DNA from: CADEFQ01 sp035433705
GTDB taxonomy: Bacteria; Pseudomonadota; Gammaproteobacteria; Steroidobacterales; Steroidobacteraceae
Length of the DNA: 64,000 bases
Reading direction: 5' to 3'
NCBI GenBank assembly: GCA_035433705.1
Contig: DAORVK010000011.1
Location: forward strand, 9,860 to 73,859
Shown: one piece after another, positions 50,954-61,409 of the stretch
Layout: each line of letters opens with the position of its first letter
Numbering within the stretch: position 1 is the first letter of the stretch
The notes under the pieces: generated by a model
Databases searched by the model: none
What the model saw: only the letters and a program-made list of their open reading frames with translations
What the model was told of the DNA's origin: nothing
Made by a program: the position numbers and the translations under genes

Positions 50954-51207
50954 GCGGGCCGCGTCCTGGCGAGATCAGCCAGCGCGGGAACGGGCCTGGC
51001 GGGCTTCTTCGCCCATGCCTCGAATTTCCGCCAGCTCCCGTCTGGAATAGTCACGACGGACTGGAAAGTCAGCTCGATTTCGGCGGCTTCAACCGCCCTT
51101 CGGCGGATGAAATCGCTCAAGTTCGTCCGCGAAGCGGTGGCGGCGGCTTCCAGGAGTTCGCGCTCGCGATCGGAGACGCGGACGCTGACGGGGGCAAGGC
51201 TGCTCAT
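50941..51207 (-). CDS. DUF1778 ribbon-helix-helix antitoxin
   Basis: 88 residues. The N-terminal RHH DNA-binding segment (APVSVRVSDRERELLEAAA, TNLSDFIRRRAVEAA) is followed by a flexible C-terminal tail (residues about 50-88) that would wrap the toxin. It should neutralise the GNAT toxin and autorepress the operon. The TGTATTACA element 22-30 bases upstream of its ATG is a candidate operator. Confidence 0.88.
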   Translation of the reverse strand: MSSLAPVSVRVSDRERELLEAAATASRTNLSDFIRRRAVEAAEIELTFQSVVTIPDGSWRKFEAWAKKPARPVPALADLARTRPAWRD

Positions 51208-51228
51208 GGGGGCACCAAGGCACGGCGA

Positions 51229-51237
51229 TGTATTACA
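51229..51237. promoter_or_regulatory. Candidate operator of the toxin-antitoxin operon
   Basis: TGTATTACA (TGTA-T-TACA) is a small perfect dyad in an AT-rich patch 22 bases upstream of the antitoxin start, and it overlaps TAATAC, which could be the -10. RHH antitoxins usually bind such short dyads. The assignment is positional. Confidence 0.4.
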
Positions 51238-51292
51238 AAAGCATACCGGCTACACGGGCCAACCGCAACTCGCGGCGACTACGGCGTGTTTC

Positions 51293-51324
51293 GGGCGCAG
51301 AGCCTCGCGGCGCCCTAATTTTTT
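51293..51324 (+). terminator. Terminator-like hairpin with T tract, plus orientation
   Basis: GGGCGC (51293-51298) and GCGCCC (51310-51315) with an 11-base loop are followed by TAATTTTTT. This would end transcription moving rightward, for example readthrough from the AAA ATPase gene. It overlaps the 3' end of the leftward small gene and lacks a T tract on that strand. Confidence 0.4.
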
Positions 51325-51509
51325 GCGAGCCGGTGCAGCAACCCGTTGAAGCGGTTCCAGGCGGGGACATTCCTGTTTCGATAATGGGCGCAGGCACGGC
51401 CGGCCAGGCGACAGGCTTCCTCGACCTTGCCCGCCGCAGCCAGCGCCGCGAGGCTCGCGAGCAGGATGTCGTCGAGCGATTCCGGCTGCCCGACGGCCGC
51501 GTCACTCAT
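51315..51509 (-). CDS. Small hypothetical protein of the DUF2249 cluster
   Basis: 64 residues: a charged helical protein with ESLDDILLASLAALAAAGKVEEACRLAGRACA followed by HYRNRNVPAWNRFNGLLHRL. The Ala-rich first half reads like a TPR-type helical pair. I do not recognise a family. The ATG overlaps the end of the MIP18-type gene by 8 bases, which supports a real, coupled gene at the end of the operon. Confidence 0.6.
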   Translation of the reverse strand: MSDAAVGQPESLDDILLASLAALAAAGKVEEACRLAGRACAHYRNRNVPAWNRFNGLLHRLAKN

Positions 51510-51828
51510 CGACGATCCCGAAATGCGCCTTGGCTTCCGGCGCCATCATTTGCGGCGTCCACGGTGGATCGTAGGTCAGGGTGACCTCGGCCGAGCCGAC
51601 GCCCTCAACGGTCAGGGCGGCGGCGTGCGCGCCGCTCTGCAGATAGTCGGTCGCCGGGCAACCACGCGTGGTCGTCGTCATCGTGATGTGGGCAACGCTG
51701 CCGCCTGTCAGTGCGACGTCATAGATGAGCCCGAGATCGACGATGTTGTAGCCCAGCTCCGGATCGATCACCAGCCGCAGCGCATCCCGGATGATCTCCA
51801 TCGAAGCGCCGCCGGCCGTGCCGCTCAT
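51502..51828 (-). CDS. MIP18/DUF59-family metal-sulfur cluster assembly factor
   Basis: 108 residues: IIRDALRLVIDPELGYNIVDLGLIYDVAL, TTTTRGCPATDYLQSGA (the conserved cysteine) and VTLTYDPPWTPQMMAPEAKAHFGI. Proteins of this family (PaaD, SufT, MIP18) help deliver or repair iron-sulfur clusters. The PPWTPQMM segment is diagnostic. The start overlaps the stop of the DUF2249 gene (ATGA). Within this cluster it may serve a cluster-containing enzyme under nitrosative or anaerobic conditions (inference). Confidence 0.9.
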   Translation of the reverse strand: MSGTAGGASMEIIRDALRLVIDPELGYNIVDLGLIYDVALTGGSVAHITMTTTTRGCPATDYLQSGAHAAALTVEGVGSAEVTLTYDPPWTPQMMAPEAKAHFGIVDE

Positions 51829-52358
51829 GCTGTCACTCCCTGGGTGGTGCCGATGCGGATCAGCACGCGGTAGGTCTTGCCGTCAGGCTCAAAGGCCCCG
51901 CGCCAGCAGTGACCGCGCTTGGCAAGCTCAGGGAACAGGAAGACCGGCTCGCGGCACAGGAGCGCGGCCAGTACCTCGCCGCTGGTCATCGTCTCGGTGG
52001 CTGCAAGGATGCGCACCATCGGCTCGGGCGGATCGAGATCGCGATTGTCCATTTCGCGCGCTGGCGCAGGCCAGGTGCCGCCTTCGTCAGAGGTCGCAGG
52101 AGCCGCCTCCATCGCGTTGCCGGTTGCGCCGGCCGATGGCGTGAAGTCGACCTGCCATTCACCACCGGCCAGTTCTCTCGCTTCATGCGTGAAGCCCTGC
52201 GAACCGAGCACCCGCAGCAGCGGTGTCGGCTTGAAGGTGGCGAACAGGCGCAGGCCCTGACCAGGCGCAAGGCCCTGCACCGCCCCCATGATCTGCGAGA
52301 AGGGCTCGCCGCCGGCGCGCAGCACCGGGCGGACATCGAGTTCGACGAATTCGGTCAT
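51825..52358 (-). CDS. Two-domain DUF2249 protein
   Basis: 177 residues with two DUF2249-type halves. Residues 1-72 are VELDVRPVLRAGGEPFSQIMGAVQGLAPGQGLRLFATFKPTPLL in pattern (start VELDVRP, end FKPTPLLRVL). The second half carries a shorter segment (LVTRILAATETMTSGEVLAALLCREPVFLFPELAKRGH in pattern). DUF2249 is a TusA-like small alpha/beta fold common in denitrification and nitric-oxide-response loci; its reaction is unknown. GGAGA precedes the ATG at 52358. Downstream genes overlap it. Confidence 0.8.
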   Translation of the reverse strand: MTEFVELDVRPVLRAGGEPFSQIMGAVQGLAPGQGLRLFATFKPTPLLRVLGSQGFTHEARELAGGEWQVDFTPSAGATGNAMEAAPATSDEGGTWPAPAREMDNRDLDPPEPMVRILAATETMTSGEVLAALLCREPVFLFPELAKRGHCWRGAFEPDGKTYRVLIRIGTTQGVTA

Positions 52359-52373
52359 GGCGGTCTCCTCAGG

Positions 52374-53726
52374 TCAACTTGCAACGAAAGTGAACAGCAG
52401 GCGCGGCTGGCGGGTGCCGGCCGGCAGGCGCAGCGCGGCCTTGACGTTGACGAGCCGGCGGGTGCGCACGAGTTCGAGCGCAATGCCGGCGCTCGCCAGC
52501 AGCATTGCGGCCGCCGCGGCACGAAAGACGAGCGGTGCCTCGAGCAGCAGGCAGAGCGTCGCGACATCCACGGCGATGAAATAGAGCCAGAACCACTTGA
52601 TCGCGCGCGACTCGAGGACGAGGTCCTGCACACGCGGTGTCGGCGTCTTGCCAAGCACCGGTCCGTAGCATTCGAGCCACGTCACGAAGGCCACGATCTT
52701 GTAGAGCTTGGCGAGCCCGAGCCCCGACAGCCAGCCGAAGCAGACGAGAAATACCAGTGCGCCGCCGTACCGCCCGAAGAGGCCGAGCGCGGCAAGGGCG
52801 ATCGTCAGCAGCGTCGCGGCGGCCAGATGCGCGAGCGCGATGCCGGCCATGCGACTGTTCAGCTCGATCACGCGACGCACGCGCTTGCGGTAGAGCTGCA
52901 CGACATCGCGCGCGTAGAGCGCAAGACAGGCGAGGCTGATCAATCCAGCGATCAGGAGCGCCAGATCAGGATTGCCTCGCGCGGCGATGGCCACTGGGCC
53001 TGCAATGATGACGATCGCGAGCGCGAGTGTTCCGAGACGCAAGGTCCAGCGTGTCGGCGCGCCGTCGAGCTCGGGCGACAGCATGAACATCGCAAGCAAC
53101 CGGTGGCTGACGCCCATCGCGGTGAAGGTGAGCCAGCCGCCCAGCCCCGCGAGGACGTGCAGCGGCAGGCCATGCGCCTGCAGGGCGCGCAGGAACAGCG
53201 TGTGCGTGTAGCCCCCGTATCCGAGCGTGAAAATAATGCCGAACGCGACGGTCGCGGCAACGCTGCACAGGCCCACGGTAACGAACTGCGCGGGCAGATT
53301 CAGCGGCCAGGCTGCGGCCAGCGTGCGACCGAGCGTCCAGATCGCAAGCGCAAAGCCGCTGCCCAGAAGCACGCTGGCGGCGAGGAAGCAGTGTGGAATC
53401 ATCGGCATCAAGCCTGCGAGTTGCAGGAAGCTCGCGAGCAGGGCGAGGAGCCCCGCGAGGATGAGCAGAAGGGCCGGGAACGGCAGGGCATTGCTGTAGA
53501 GCGGCCCAGCCACCAGCACCGGCACGAACTGAAACAGTGCGCCGCACATGAGGAGACTCAGCCAACCGATCGTTACGCAATGGACGAGCAGCAGCGTCTG
53601 CGGCGCGCGCAGCGCGCTCGCCGGATAGCCGACACCGAGCACCATCAGCGCCTCAGCCGTCAGCAGGAAAATCACACCCGCGCCAAAATACGCGAGCGTC
53701 CAGCGTGAAAGTGTCGCACCCAGCAT
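52374..53726 (-). CDS. Multi-spanning membrane protein, NnrS / heme-copper-oxidase-subunit-I-like
   Basis: 450 residues with about twelve hydrophobic helices. Histidines sit in helices as in HCO-I/NnrS-type proteins: LLLVHCVTIGWLSLLMCGALFQFVPVLVAG, MIPHCFLAASVLLG, YTHTLFLRALQAHGLPLHVLAGLGGWLTF (in pattern HGLPLHVLAGLGGW), and GVSHRLLAMFML. The fold resembles relatives of the nitric-oxide-reductase/oxidase subunit without a recognised catalytic set, so it may bind heme. It lies between DUF2249 genes. The assignment is tentative. Confidence 0.65.
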   Translation of the reverse strand: MLGATLSRWTLAYFGAGVIFLLTAEALMVLGVGYPASALRAPQTLLLVHCVTIGWLSLLMCGALFQFVPVLVAGPLYSNALPFPALLLILAGLLALLASFLQLAGLMPMIPHCFLAASVLLGSGFALAIWTLGRTLAAAWPLNLPAQFVTVGLCSVAATVAFGIIFTLGYGGYTHTLFLRALQAHGLPLHVLAGLGGWLTFTAMGVSHRLLAMFMLSPELDGAPTRWTLRLGTLALAIVIIAGPVAIAARGNPDLALLIAGLISLACLALYARDVVQLYRKRVRRVIELNSRMAGIALAHLAAATLLTIALAALGLFGRYGGALVFLVCFGWLSGLGLAKLYKIVAFVTWLECYGPVLGKTPTPRVQDLVLESRAIKWFWLYFIAVDVATLCLLLEAPLVFRAAAAAMLLASAGIALELVRTRRLVNVKAALRLPAGTRQPRLLFTFVAS

Positions 53727-53789
53727 GTCGGGCTCTCGTGCAGCGGGTCGCGCGCTTGCCGAGCGCGCGGCCCGCTGTCCGCAGGCGCT

Positions 53790-54041
53790 TTACTGCGGCA
53801 GTCTGCCGATCTTGACCTTCCAGGCTACGGGTCCCGACTCCAGATAGGCCCAGGAGAACTGCTTCGGGTGCTCGGCCTCGAGCTGATAGTAGAGCGGCTT
53901 CGGGTCATGATCGTTCACGAAGACGAACGCGCCGCCCGGCTTGAGATTGCCGACGAGTTCGAAGATCTTGGCGTGGCGCTGCACTGGCACGAGATTGCGG
54001 ATATCGATTTCCTGGATCGCGGAAGGCTGACTGTCGGACAT
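53790..54041 (-). CDS. Single-domain DUF2249 protein
   Basis: 83 residues: IQEIDIRNLVPVQRHAKIFELVGNLKPGGAFVFVNDHDPKPLYYQLEAEHP in pattern, then FSWAYLESGPVAWKVKIGRL. FVNDHDPKPLYYQ is the DUF2249 signature histidine region. AAGGAAA precedes the ATG. It is the first gene of the operon downstream of the palindrome. DUF2249 proteins often accompany YtfE/hemerythrin-type repair or denitrification genes; here the partner genes are the membrane and MIP18-type proteins. Confidence 0.88.
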   Translation of the reverse strand: MSDSQPSAIQEIDIRNLVPVQRHAKIFELVGNLKPGGAFVFVNDHDPKPLYYQLEAEHPKQFSWAYLESGPVAWKVKIGRLPQ

Positions 54042-54087
54042 GGAGGGTTTCCTTCGTTTAAATGGACAACCGACAGCTTTTGTCCAA

Positions 54088-54112
54088 AAATAGGTATTGT
54101 CAATACCTATTT
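54088..54112. promoter_or_regulatory. Perfect 11-3-11 palindrome, NsrR/Rrf2-like operator candidate
   Basis: Arms AAATAGGTATT and AATACCTATTT flank GTC, in the 150-base gap between the DUF2249 operon (minus) and acnA (plus). On the minus strand a consensus TTGACA -35 hexamer lies in its centre. The core AGGTATT-N3-AATACCT matches the published NsrR consensus ATGYATTTNAAATRCAT except for one outer position in each half and the inner T/A pair. A second short dyad, GACA-N5-TGTC (54072-54084), lies on its acnA-distal side. The rest of the gap holds only the leaders. Confidence 0.65.
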
Positions 54113-54191
54113 AAGCATCGGATTCGGCTTGTGGGGCGTTGGCTGCGACAATGTCCCACCGTCGCCCTGGCGCTTTGCAGGAAGACTTGCC

Positions 54192-56997
<2,806 letters not shown>

Positions 56998-57014
<17 letters not shown>

Positions 57015-57429
57015 TGCCCGAGCCGCCCATTTCCTTCGGGATGTCCCTGAACTTGGGCAGGCCATCCTTCATCGGCAGTCTCGATTCCTGGTAGTGCACG
57101 TGCACACCGGGCTCATGGCGGAAGTCCGGAATCACCGCCGCATAGACATCGACGAGATTCCATTCGGGATGATCAGTGAAGAGGTGCCCGCCGCAGGTCT
57201 TGCACCACTTGCGGTAGCTGGCCTCGGTCTTGTGCCAGGTACCGATGTGATCTGCGCCCTTCGTGATCACGAGCGCCTCGGGTTTCCACAATGAGAACGC
57301 GTTGACGGGCCCCGCCGACCATGTGCGACACGATTCGCAGTGGCAATAGCCCATCGCGACGGGCTCGCCCGTCACCGTGAATTGCACCGCATCGCAGAAA
57401 CAGCTGCCGTTGTACTTCCGGTCGCCCAT
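56998..57429 (-). CDS. GFA-domain protein (glutathione-dependent formaldehyde-activating-like)
   Basis: 143 residues. Zinc cysteines: GSCFCDAVQFTV, GYCHCESCRTWSAGPVNAFS and WCKTCGGHLFTDHP. This is the CENP-V/GFA fold, which binds zinc and a thiol cofactor. The specific activity on S-hydroxymethylglutathione is not proven for most members. AAGGAG precedes ATG 57429. It ends with TAG at 56998, 17 bases inside the end of acnA. Confidence 0.88.
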
Positions 57430-57475
57430 GAGTTGCTCCTTCCTGGAACATTGAATGGTGACACTGTCTCGGCAC

Positions 57476-58504
57476 TCAGGGCAGGACGCCCAGCGCACCG
57501 GTCGACGCAAACTCCGCATTCTCGACCTCGCTCGCCGCGGCGCCGCGCAACAGGCGATCGCGGATCGCGTCCCATTTGTCGTCTCCCGGCACTTCCTGCA
57601 CGAGGATCTGTTCGCAGCCCGCCTTGTCGAGCGTGCGCAGGTTCGCGTAGAGATCGTGGGCATACGCGTCCGCTCGCCTGCCCGCGTTGATCCACGTGAC
57701 CGACGGATAGGTCTTGAGCGGCAAGCGCTGCGCGAGCACGGCGATGCGCCGGCCGCCCTCCGATGCATCCTCGGCACGCGTGTCGATCTCGTCGGCGGGC
57801 ACGATCGTCATCGGCGTGGCAGGTGCGTAATGCGACGGGGTGCTGCCCGGGACACGGGGAGCCGCATCGACGGCGCCGATCTGTACGTCTCCCACGACCT
57901 GGTGCAGTTGCGCGAGCGTCACCGCGCCAGGGCGCAGCAGGCGCGTGCCGGAGGGTCCGCATGCGACGATGGTCGATTCGAGCCCGACCTGCGATTCGCC
58001 GCCGTCGAGCACGACGCGCACCGCGTCGCCGAATTCTTCGCGCACATGCTCGGCCCGCGTGGGCGACACCCGCCCGAAACGGTTGGCCGATGGGGCCGCG
58101 ATGCCGCCACCGAAGGCAGTGAGCAGCTGTTGCGCCATCGGGTGGGCGGGCACCCGCATCGCGATCGTGTCCTGACCGCCGGTGATGATGTCATGCACGT
58201 TGGGATGGCGGGGCATCACCAGAGTCAGCGGGCCGGGCCAGAAGCGCTCCGCGAGCGCCTGCGCGGTATCCGGCACTTCGCGCACCCAGCGGTGCAGATA
58301 CTTCGGGCTGTCAAGGTGCACGATGACGGGGTGGGTTGTCGGACGCCCCTTCGCCTCGAATATCCTCTGGACCGCCGCGGGGTTCTGCGCGTTTGCCCCT
58401 AGACCGTAAACGGTCTCGGTTGGAAAGGCCACGAGCTCGCCGTCACGGAGTGCCGTGACGGCCTCGTCGATTTCGGCCTGTGTTGCGCGGACGATGCGGA
58501 CCAT
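57476..58504 (-). CDS. tsaC: L-threonylcarbamoyladenylate synthase (Sua5 type)
   Basis: 342 residues. The N-terminal YrdC domain (FPTETVYGLGANAQNPAAVQRIFEAKGRP, HPVIVHL, FWPGPLTLVM, APSANRFGRVSPT) makes threonylcarbamoyl-AMP for t6A37 of tRNA. The C-terminal Sua5 domain (SHYAPATPM, RRIAVLAQRL, and the following Rossmann-like part) marks it as the long form, so sua5 is an equally valid name. Its ATG is 9 bases after the protease stop, with TAGAAT exactly 6 nt upstream and no Shine-Dalgarno. Confidence 0.95.
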   Translation of the reverse strand: MVRIVRATQAEIDEAVTALRDGELVAFPTETVYGLGANAQNPAAVQRIFEAKGRPTTHPVIVHLDSPKYLHRWVREVPDTAQALAERFWPGPLTLVMPRHPNVHDIITGGQDTIAMRVPAHPMAQQLLTAFGGGIAAPSANRFGRVSPTRAEHVREEFGDAVRVVLDGGESQVGLESTIVACGPSGTRLLRPGAVTLAQLHQVVGDVQIGAVDAAPRVPGSTPSHYAPATPMTIVPADEIDTRAEDASEGGRRIAVLAQRLPLKTYPSVTWINAGRRADAYAHDLYANLRTLDKAGCEQILVQEVPGDDKWDAIRDRLLRGAAASEVENAEFASTGALGVLP

Positions 58505-58513
58505 CCGCCCATT

Positions 58514-61408
58514 CTACTCTAGCGGGTAGCGCTCCCAGCGATCGCCGATGCGGCGCAGCTCATAGGCCGGCCAATAGTGCTTGTCGAGCTTCAGCGTGAT
58601 GACTTCGGGCGCGTTGTTCCAGGTGATGGTCTTCAGGCGCACGGGCGCCCGGTCGGGCCGACCGGTGACCGCCTTCAGGAACGAATCAGGATCCGGCGTC
58701 GGCTGACCGTCAACCTCGACGATGCGGCGGCCGGGCATGAGCCCCGCGCGCGTCGCGGGCGAGCCATACGCGAAGTACGCGACGTAAATTCCCTCCGGCG
58801 GGATACTGCGCTGCGCGAGCATCGCGCGGTGCGGCGCATGCAGCGTCGCGCCTGCCCACAGCACGACACGGGTGAGCCCCTCGCCGGAGAGCGCCGCCGT
58901 TCTCACTTCGATATTGCGGGCCTCTGCACCGCGCCAGACAGTCACCTGCACCATCGGCTTGTTCGCGACCGCCCGCTCCACGCCGCGAAAATGCGTCACG
59001 ACCTCGCCGTCGATGGCGAGCAGCAGATCGCCCTGCTGCAGCTCGCGCGCTGCATCGGATCCGCCGACGAGCCTTGTGACGGTGAGCACGCGGCGCGTGC
59101 CGGAGTCGGCTGATTCAAAGCGCTTCACCCAGTCGTCGGTGAGGCCGAGCCGGCGCGCGGCCGCGAGCGGCTGCGGAAACAGTTCCGCTTCGAGCGAGTT
59201 GATCGCCCGGCCCTCGTGCACGCTCGCGACCATGTCGGCCACCACGTCGATGGGCACGCCGAGATTCTGCTGCACCACCTCGCGGCCGCTTTCCGATGCG
59301 AAGCTCGACCAGACGCCGGCGACGGCGCCCGACTTGTCGAGCAGCACGCCGTCGAAGTCCTGCGGGCCGTTGACCAGTTCGATCGCCTCGAGGTTCGACT
59401 CGCGAAACTGCATCGTGCGGGAAAGCGGCAGCGCGACCGGATCGATATCCGCGACGCTCGTCGTGCGCGACTTGATCCCCGTGTCGGGCGCGAGGCCCAC
59501 GACTGTGACTTCATCGCCCGCACGCAGGGGTTTCCTGCCGAGCTTTGCGCTGCGCACGGGCGTCGTGCCGATCAGGGTCGGGTCGTATTGAAGCATCGCC
59601 AGATTGTGCAGGGGATGCACGAACACCACGCGCCCCGGTACTTCGAGCGTCCCGGCAAACGTGACCCGCACGTCGCCGAGCGAGACGGGCACGGTGTTGC
59701 GGTCGACCACGACGAGACCGCGCGCGGCGTCGACGACGAGACCCGTGCCGTAGTAGTGGCGCTCGGTGACGCCAGCGACCGCGTACGGCATGTCGAAGGT
59801 GACCGTGACAAGCGAGGGCACGATGCGCGCGACTTGCGGGTCGCTCACGGTCTGAAAGACGGTGCTCCCGGCGACCGGCGCCTTCGGCGGCGGCGGCGTG
59901 GCGAGCGCCCGACAGTCCCAATAGCCGGTGCCGTCATTGCGCTTGCAGCGCTGGGCGGGAAACCAGCGCCGGTCCATGCGTACCGAGCGCAGCTGGCTGC
60001 CGTTCGGGTCGTCGATCGTGGCGTAGCGAATGGTCGTGCGATCGCCGTCGCCCAGCTTGTCGACCGCGCCCTCGAGATCGGCAATACCGGCGATCGCAGT
60101 GCCGTTCACCGCAGTGATCACGGCGCCGCGCGGCACGCCCGCCGAGCCGAACACATAGCCCGGATTCGCCACATATGCGCCGCGCGCCGGCCGGTTGAAG
60201 TGTCGCGCCATCTGATAGGAAAGCGTGTTGACCACCGCATCGCCGAATTCGAGGTACTCATCCGGCGTGATCGAGGTGAGATCATCGACCTTCAGGCTCG
60301 CCGACACGACCGCCCCGCCCCGCTGCAGCTCCAGCTCGATGGGCGCGCCCACACTGTCGTCGAGCACGGCATTCAGCGGCTCGAACTGTGTCAGGAACTT
60401 TCCGTTCACGCGCACGAGCACATCGCCTGGCTGCAACACGCCCGCCGCGGCGCTCCCGGGCAACACATCGGACACGACCAGCATGCCGGTGTAGTCGGGG
60501 AGCGCCTTGCGCACGGCAGCTTCGGTGGGCGGTTGCAAGCCGAGGCGGCGCAGTTCGTCGAACGGCGTGTAAAGGAAGGTGGTCTGCAGCGTGCCACGCG
60601 CTACGGGCTTGCCCTGGCGGATGAGATCGAGCGCGCGCTTCACGCGCGCGAGCGGCAGATAGAAGCTCGAGGCGGCTGCGCTCGAGCCACCGGCATTCAG
60701 CGCAACCACCCGGCCCTGGATGTCGATCACGGGCGAGCCCGACGAGCCTCCCGACGTGCCCGAGGCCGCCTGCAGATAGAAGGTGTTGAAGTCGTTGTAC
60801 TTGCCGATGCCGTACTCGGGCGCCTGGCGATCGAGTCGCGCGAGAGTGCCCGCCAGGATCGAGAGCTGCTCGCCGGCGTTGTTGCCAACGACACGGATCT
60901 CGCGGCCGATTTCGGCGCCTTCCGGATAGAGTGGCAGCGCCTTCGGCTTGATGAAGCGCAACTTCGCAGGGTCGTAACGGTAGAGGCCGAAGTCATGCAC
61001 CGGATCGCGGTACACGGGATAGAGCTGCACCTCCTCGCGGTTGAGGAAGGTCGCCTCGGCGATCACCGGGCCAGGCGTGACGACGTGGCGGTTCGTCAGA
61101 ATGAGGCCACGTTCCGCATCCACGACGAAGCCGGTCGCCTGCGCCGAAGTGTTCCACTCGGTGTCGAACGCGCGTGTCTGATCGACTTCGATCGCGACCA
61201 CGCTCTGCGCGATCCGCTCGAGCGTGCGGGTCCAGCCGCTGTCGGCCGGTTCGACGCCGACTATCGGTTCGGCCACGACAGCCGTCCCGGCCTGTGCAGG
61301 CGGAGCAGGTGCCGGCGCGATCTGCGCCTGCGCCTGCGCGGCAACCGCGGCTATGGCCGCGGTTGCCAGCATCAGGATGAGCCAACCAGGTCTTGCGTGT
61401 CGCTTCAT
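58514..61408 (-). CDS. Nma111-like tandem HtrA/PDZ serine protease, periplasmic
   Basis: 964 residues with a signal peptide (about 1-29). The first trypsin-like domain (about 60-270) has an intact triad: H108 (LTNRHVVTPG), D139 (PVHDFGLYRYDP) and S223 (TSGGSSGSPVIDI). PDZ-like domains follow (about 300-480). A second protease-like domain (about 525-720) has lost all three residues (DRNTVP, HPLHNLAMLQYDP and DFDGVLL at the equivalent places). Further PDZ-like segments (YGSPATRAGLMPGRRIVEVDGQPTPD in pattern) end the protein. This is the layout of the fungal/plant Nma111/Ynm3 HtrA, not of DegP or DegS. Similarity was recalled from memory and is striking at YNDFNTFYLQAASGTSGG. Confidence 0.88.
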   Translation of the reverse strand: MKRHARPGWLILMLATAAIAAVAAQAQAQIAPAPAPPAQAGTAVVAEPIVGVEPADSGWTRTLERIAQSVVAIEVDQTRAFDTEWNTSAQATGFVVDAERGLILTNRHVVTPGPVIAEATFLNREEVQLYPVYRDPVHDFGLYRYDPAKLRFIKPKALPLYPEGAEIGREIRVVGNNAGEQLSILAGTLARLDRQAPEYGIGKYNDFNTFYLQAASGTSGGSSGSPVIDIQGRVVALNAGGSSAAASSFYLPLARVKRALDLIRQGKPVARGTLQTTFLYTPFDELRRLGLQPPTEAAVRKALPDYTGMLVVSDVLPGSAAAGVLQPGDVLVRVNGKFLTQFEPLNAVLDDSVGAPIELELQRGGAVVSASLKVDDLTSITPDEYLEFGDAVVNTLSYQMARHFNRPARGAYVANPGYVFGSAGVPRGAVITAVNGTAIAGIADLEGAVDKLGDGDRTTIRYATIDDPNGSQLRSVRMDRRWFPAQRCKRNDGTGYWDCRALATPPPPKAPVAGSTVFQTVSDPQVARIVPSLVTVTFDMPYAVAGVTERHYYGTGLVVDAARGLVVVDRNTVPVSLGDVRVTFAGTLEVPGRVVFVHPLHNLAMLQYDPTLIGTTPVRSAKLGRKPLRAGDEVTVVGLAPDTGIKSRTTSVADIDPVALPLSRTMQFRESNLEAIELVNGPQDFDGVLLDKSGAVAGVWSSFASESGREVVQQNLGVPIDVVADMVASVHEGRAINSLEAELFPQPLAAARRLGLTDDWVKRFESADSGTRRVLTVTRLVGGSDAARELQQGDLLLAIDGEVVTHFRGVERAVANKPMVQVTVWRGAEARNIEVRTAALSGEGLTRVVLWAGATLHAPHRAMLAQRSIPPEGIYVAYFAYGSPATRAGLMPGRRIVEVDGQPTPDPDSFLKAVTGRPDRAPVRLKTITWNNAPEVITLKLDKHYWPAYELRRIGDRWERYPLE

Positions 61409-61409
61409 C

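Noticed and set aside
51909..53708. Plus-strand open frame of 599 codons opposite the DUF2249/membrane-protein genes
   Set aside because: It is rich in Arg, Glu, Gln and His, has no recognisable motif, and is antisense to a clear membrane protein; such shadows are common at high GC.
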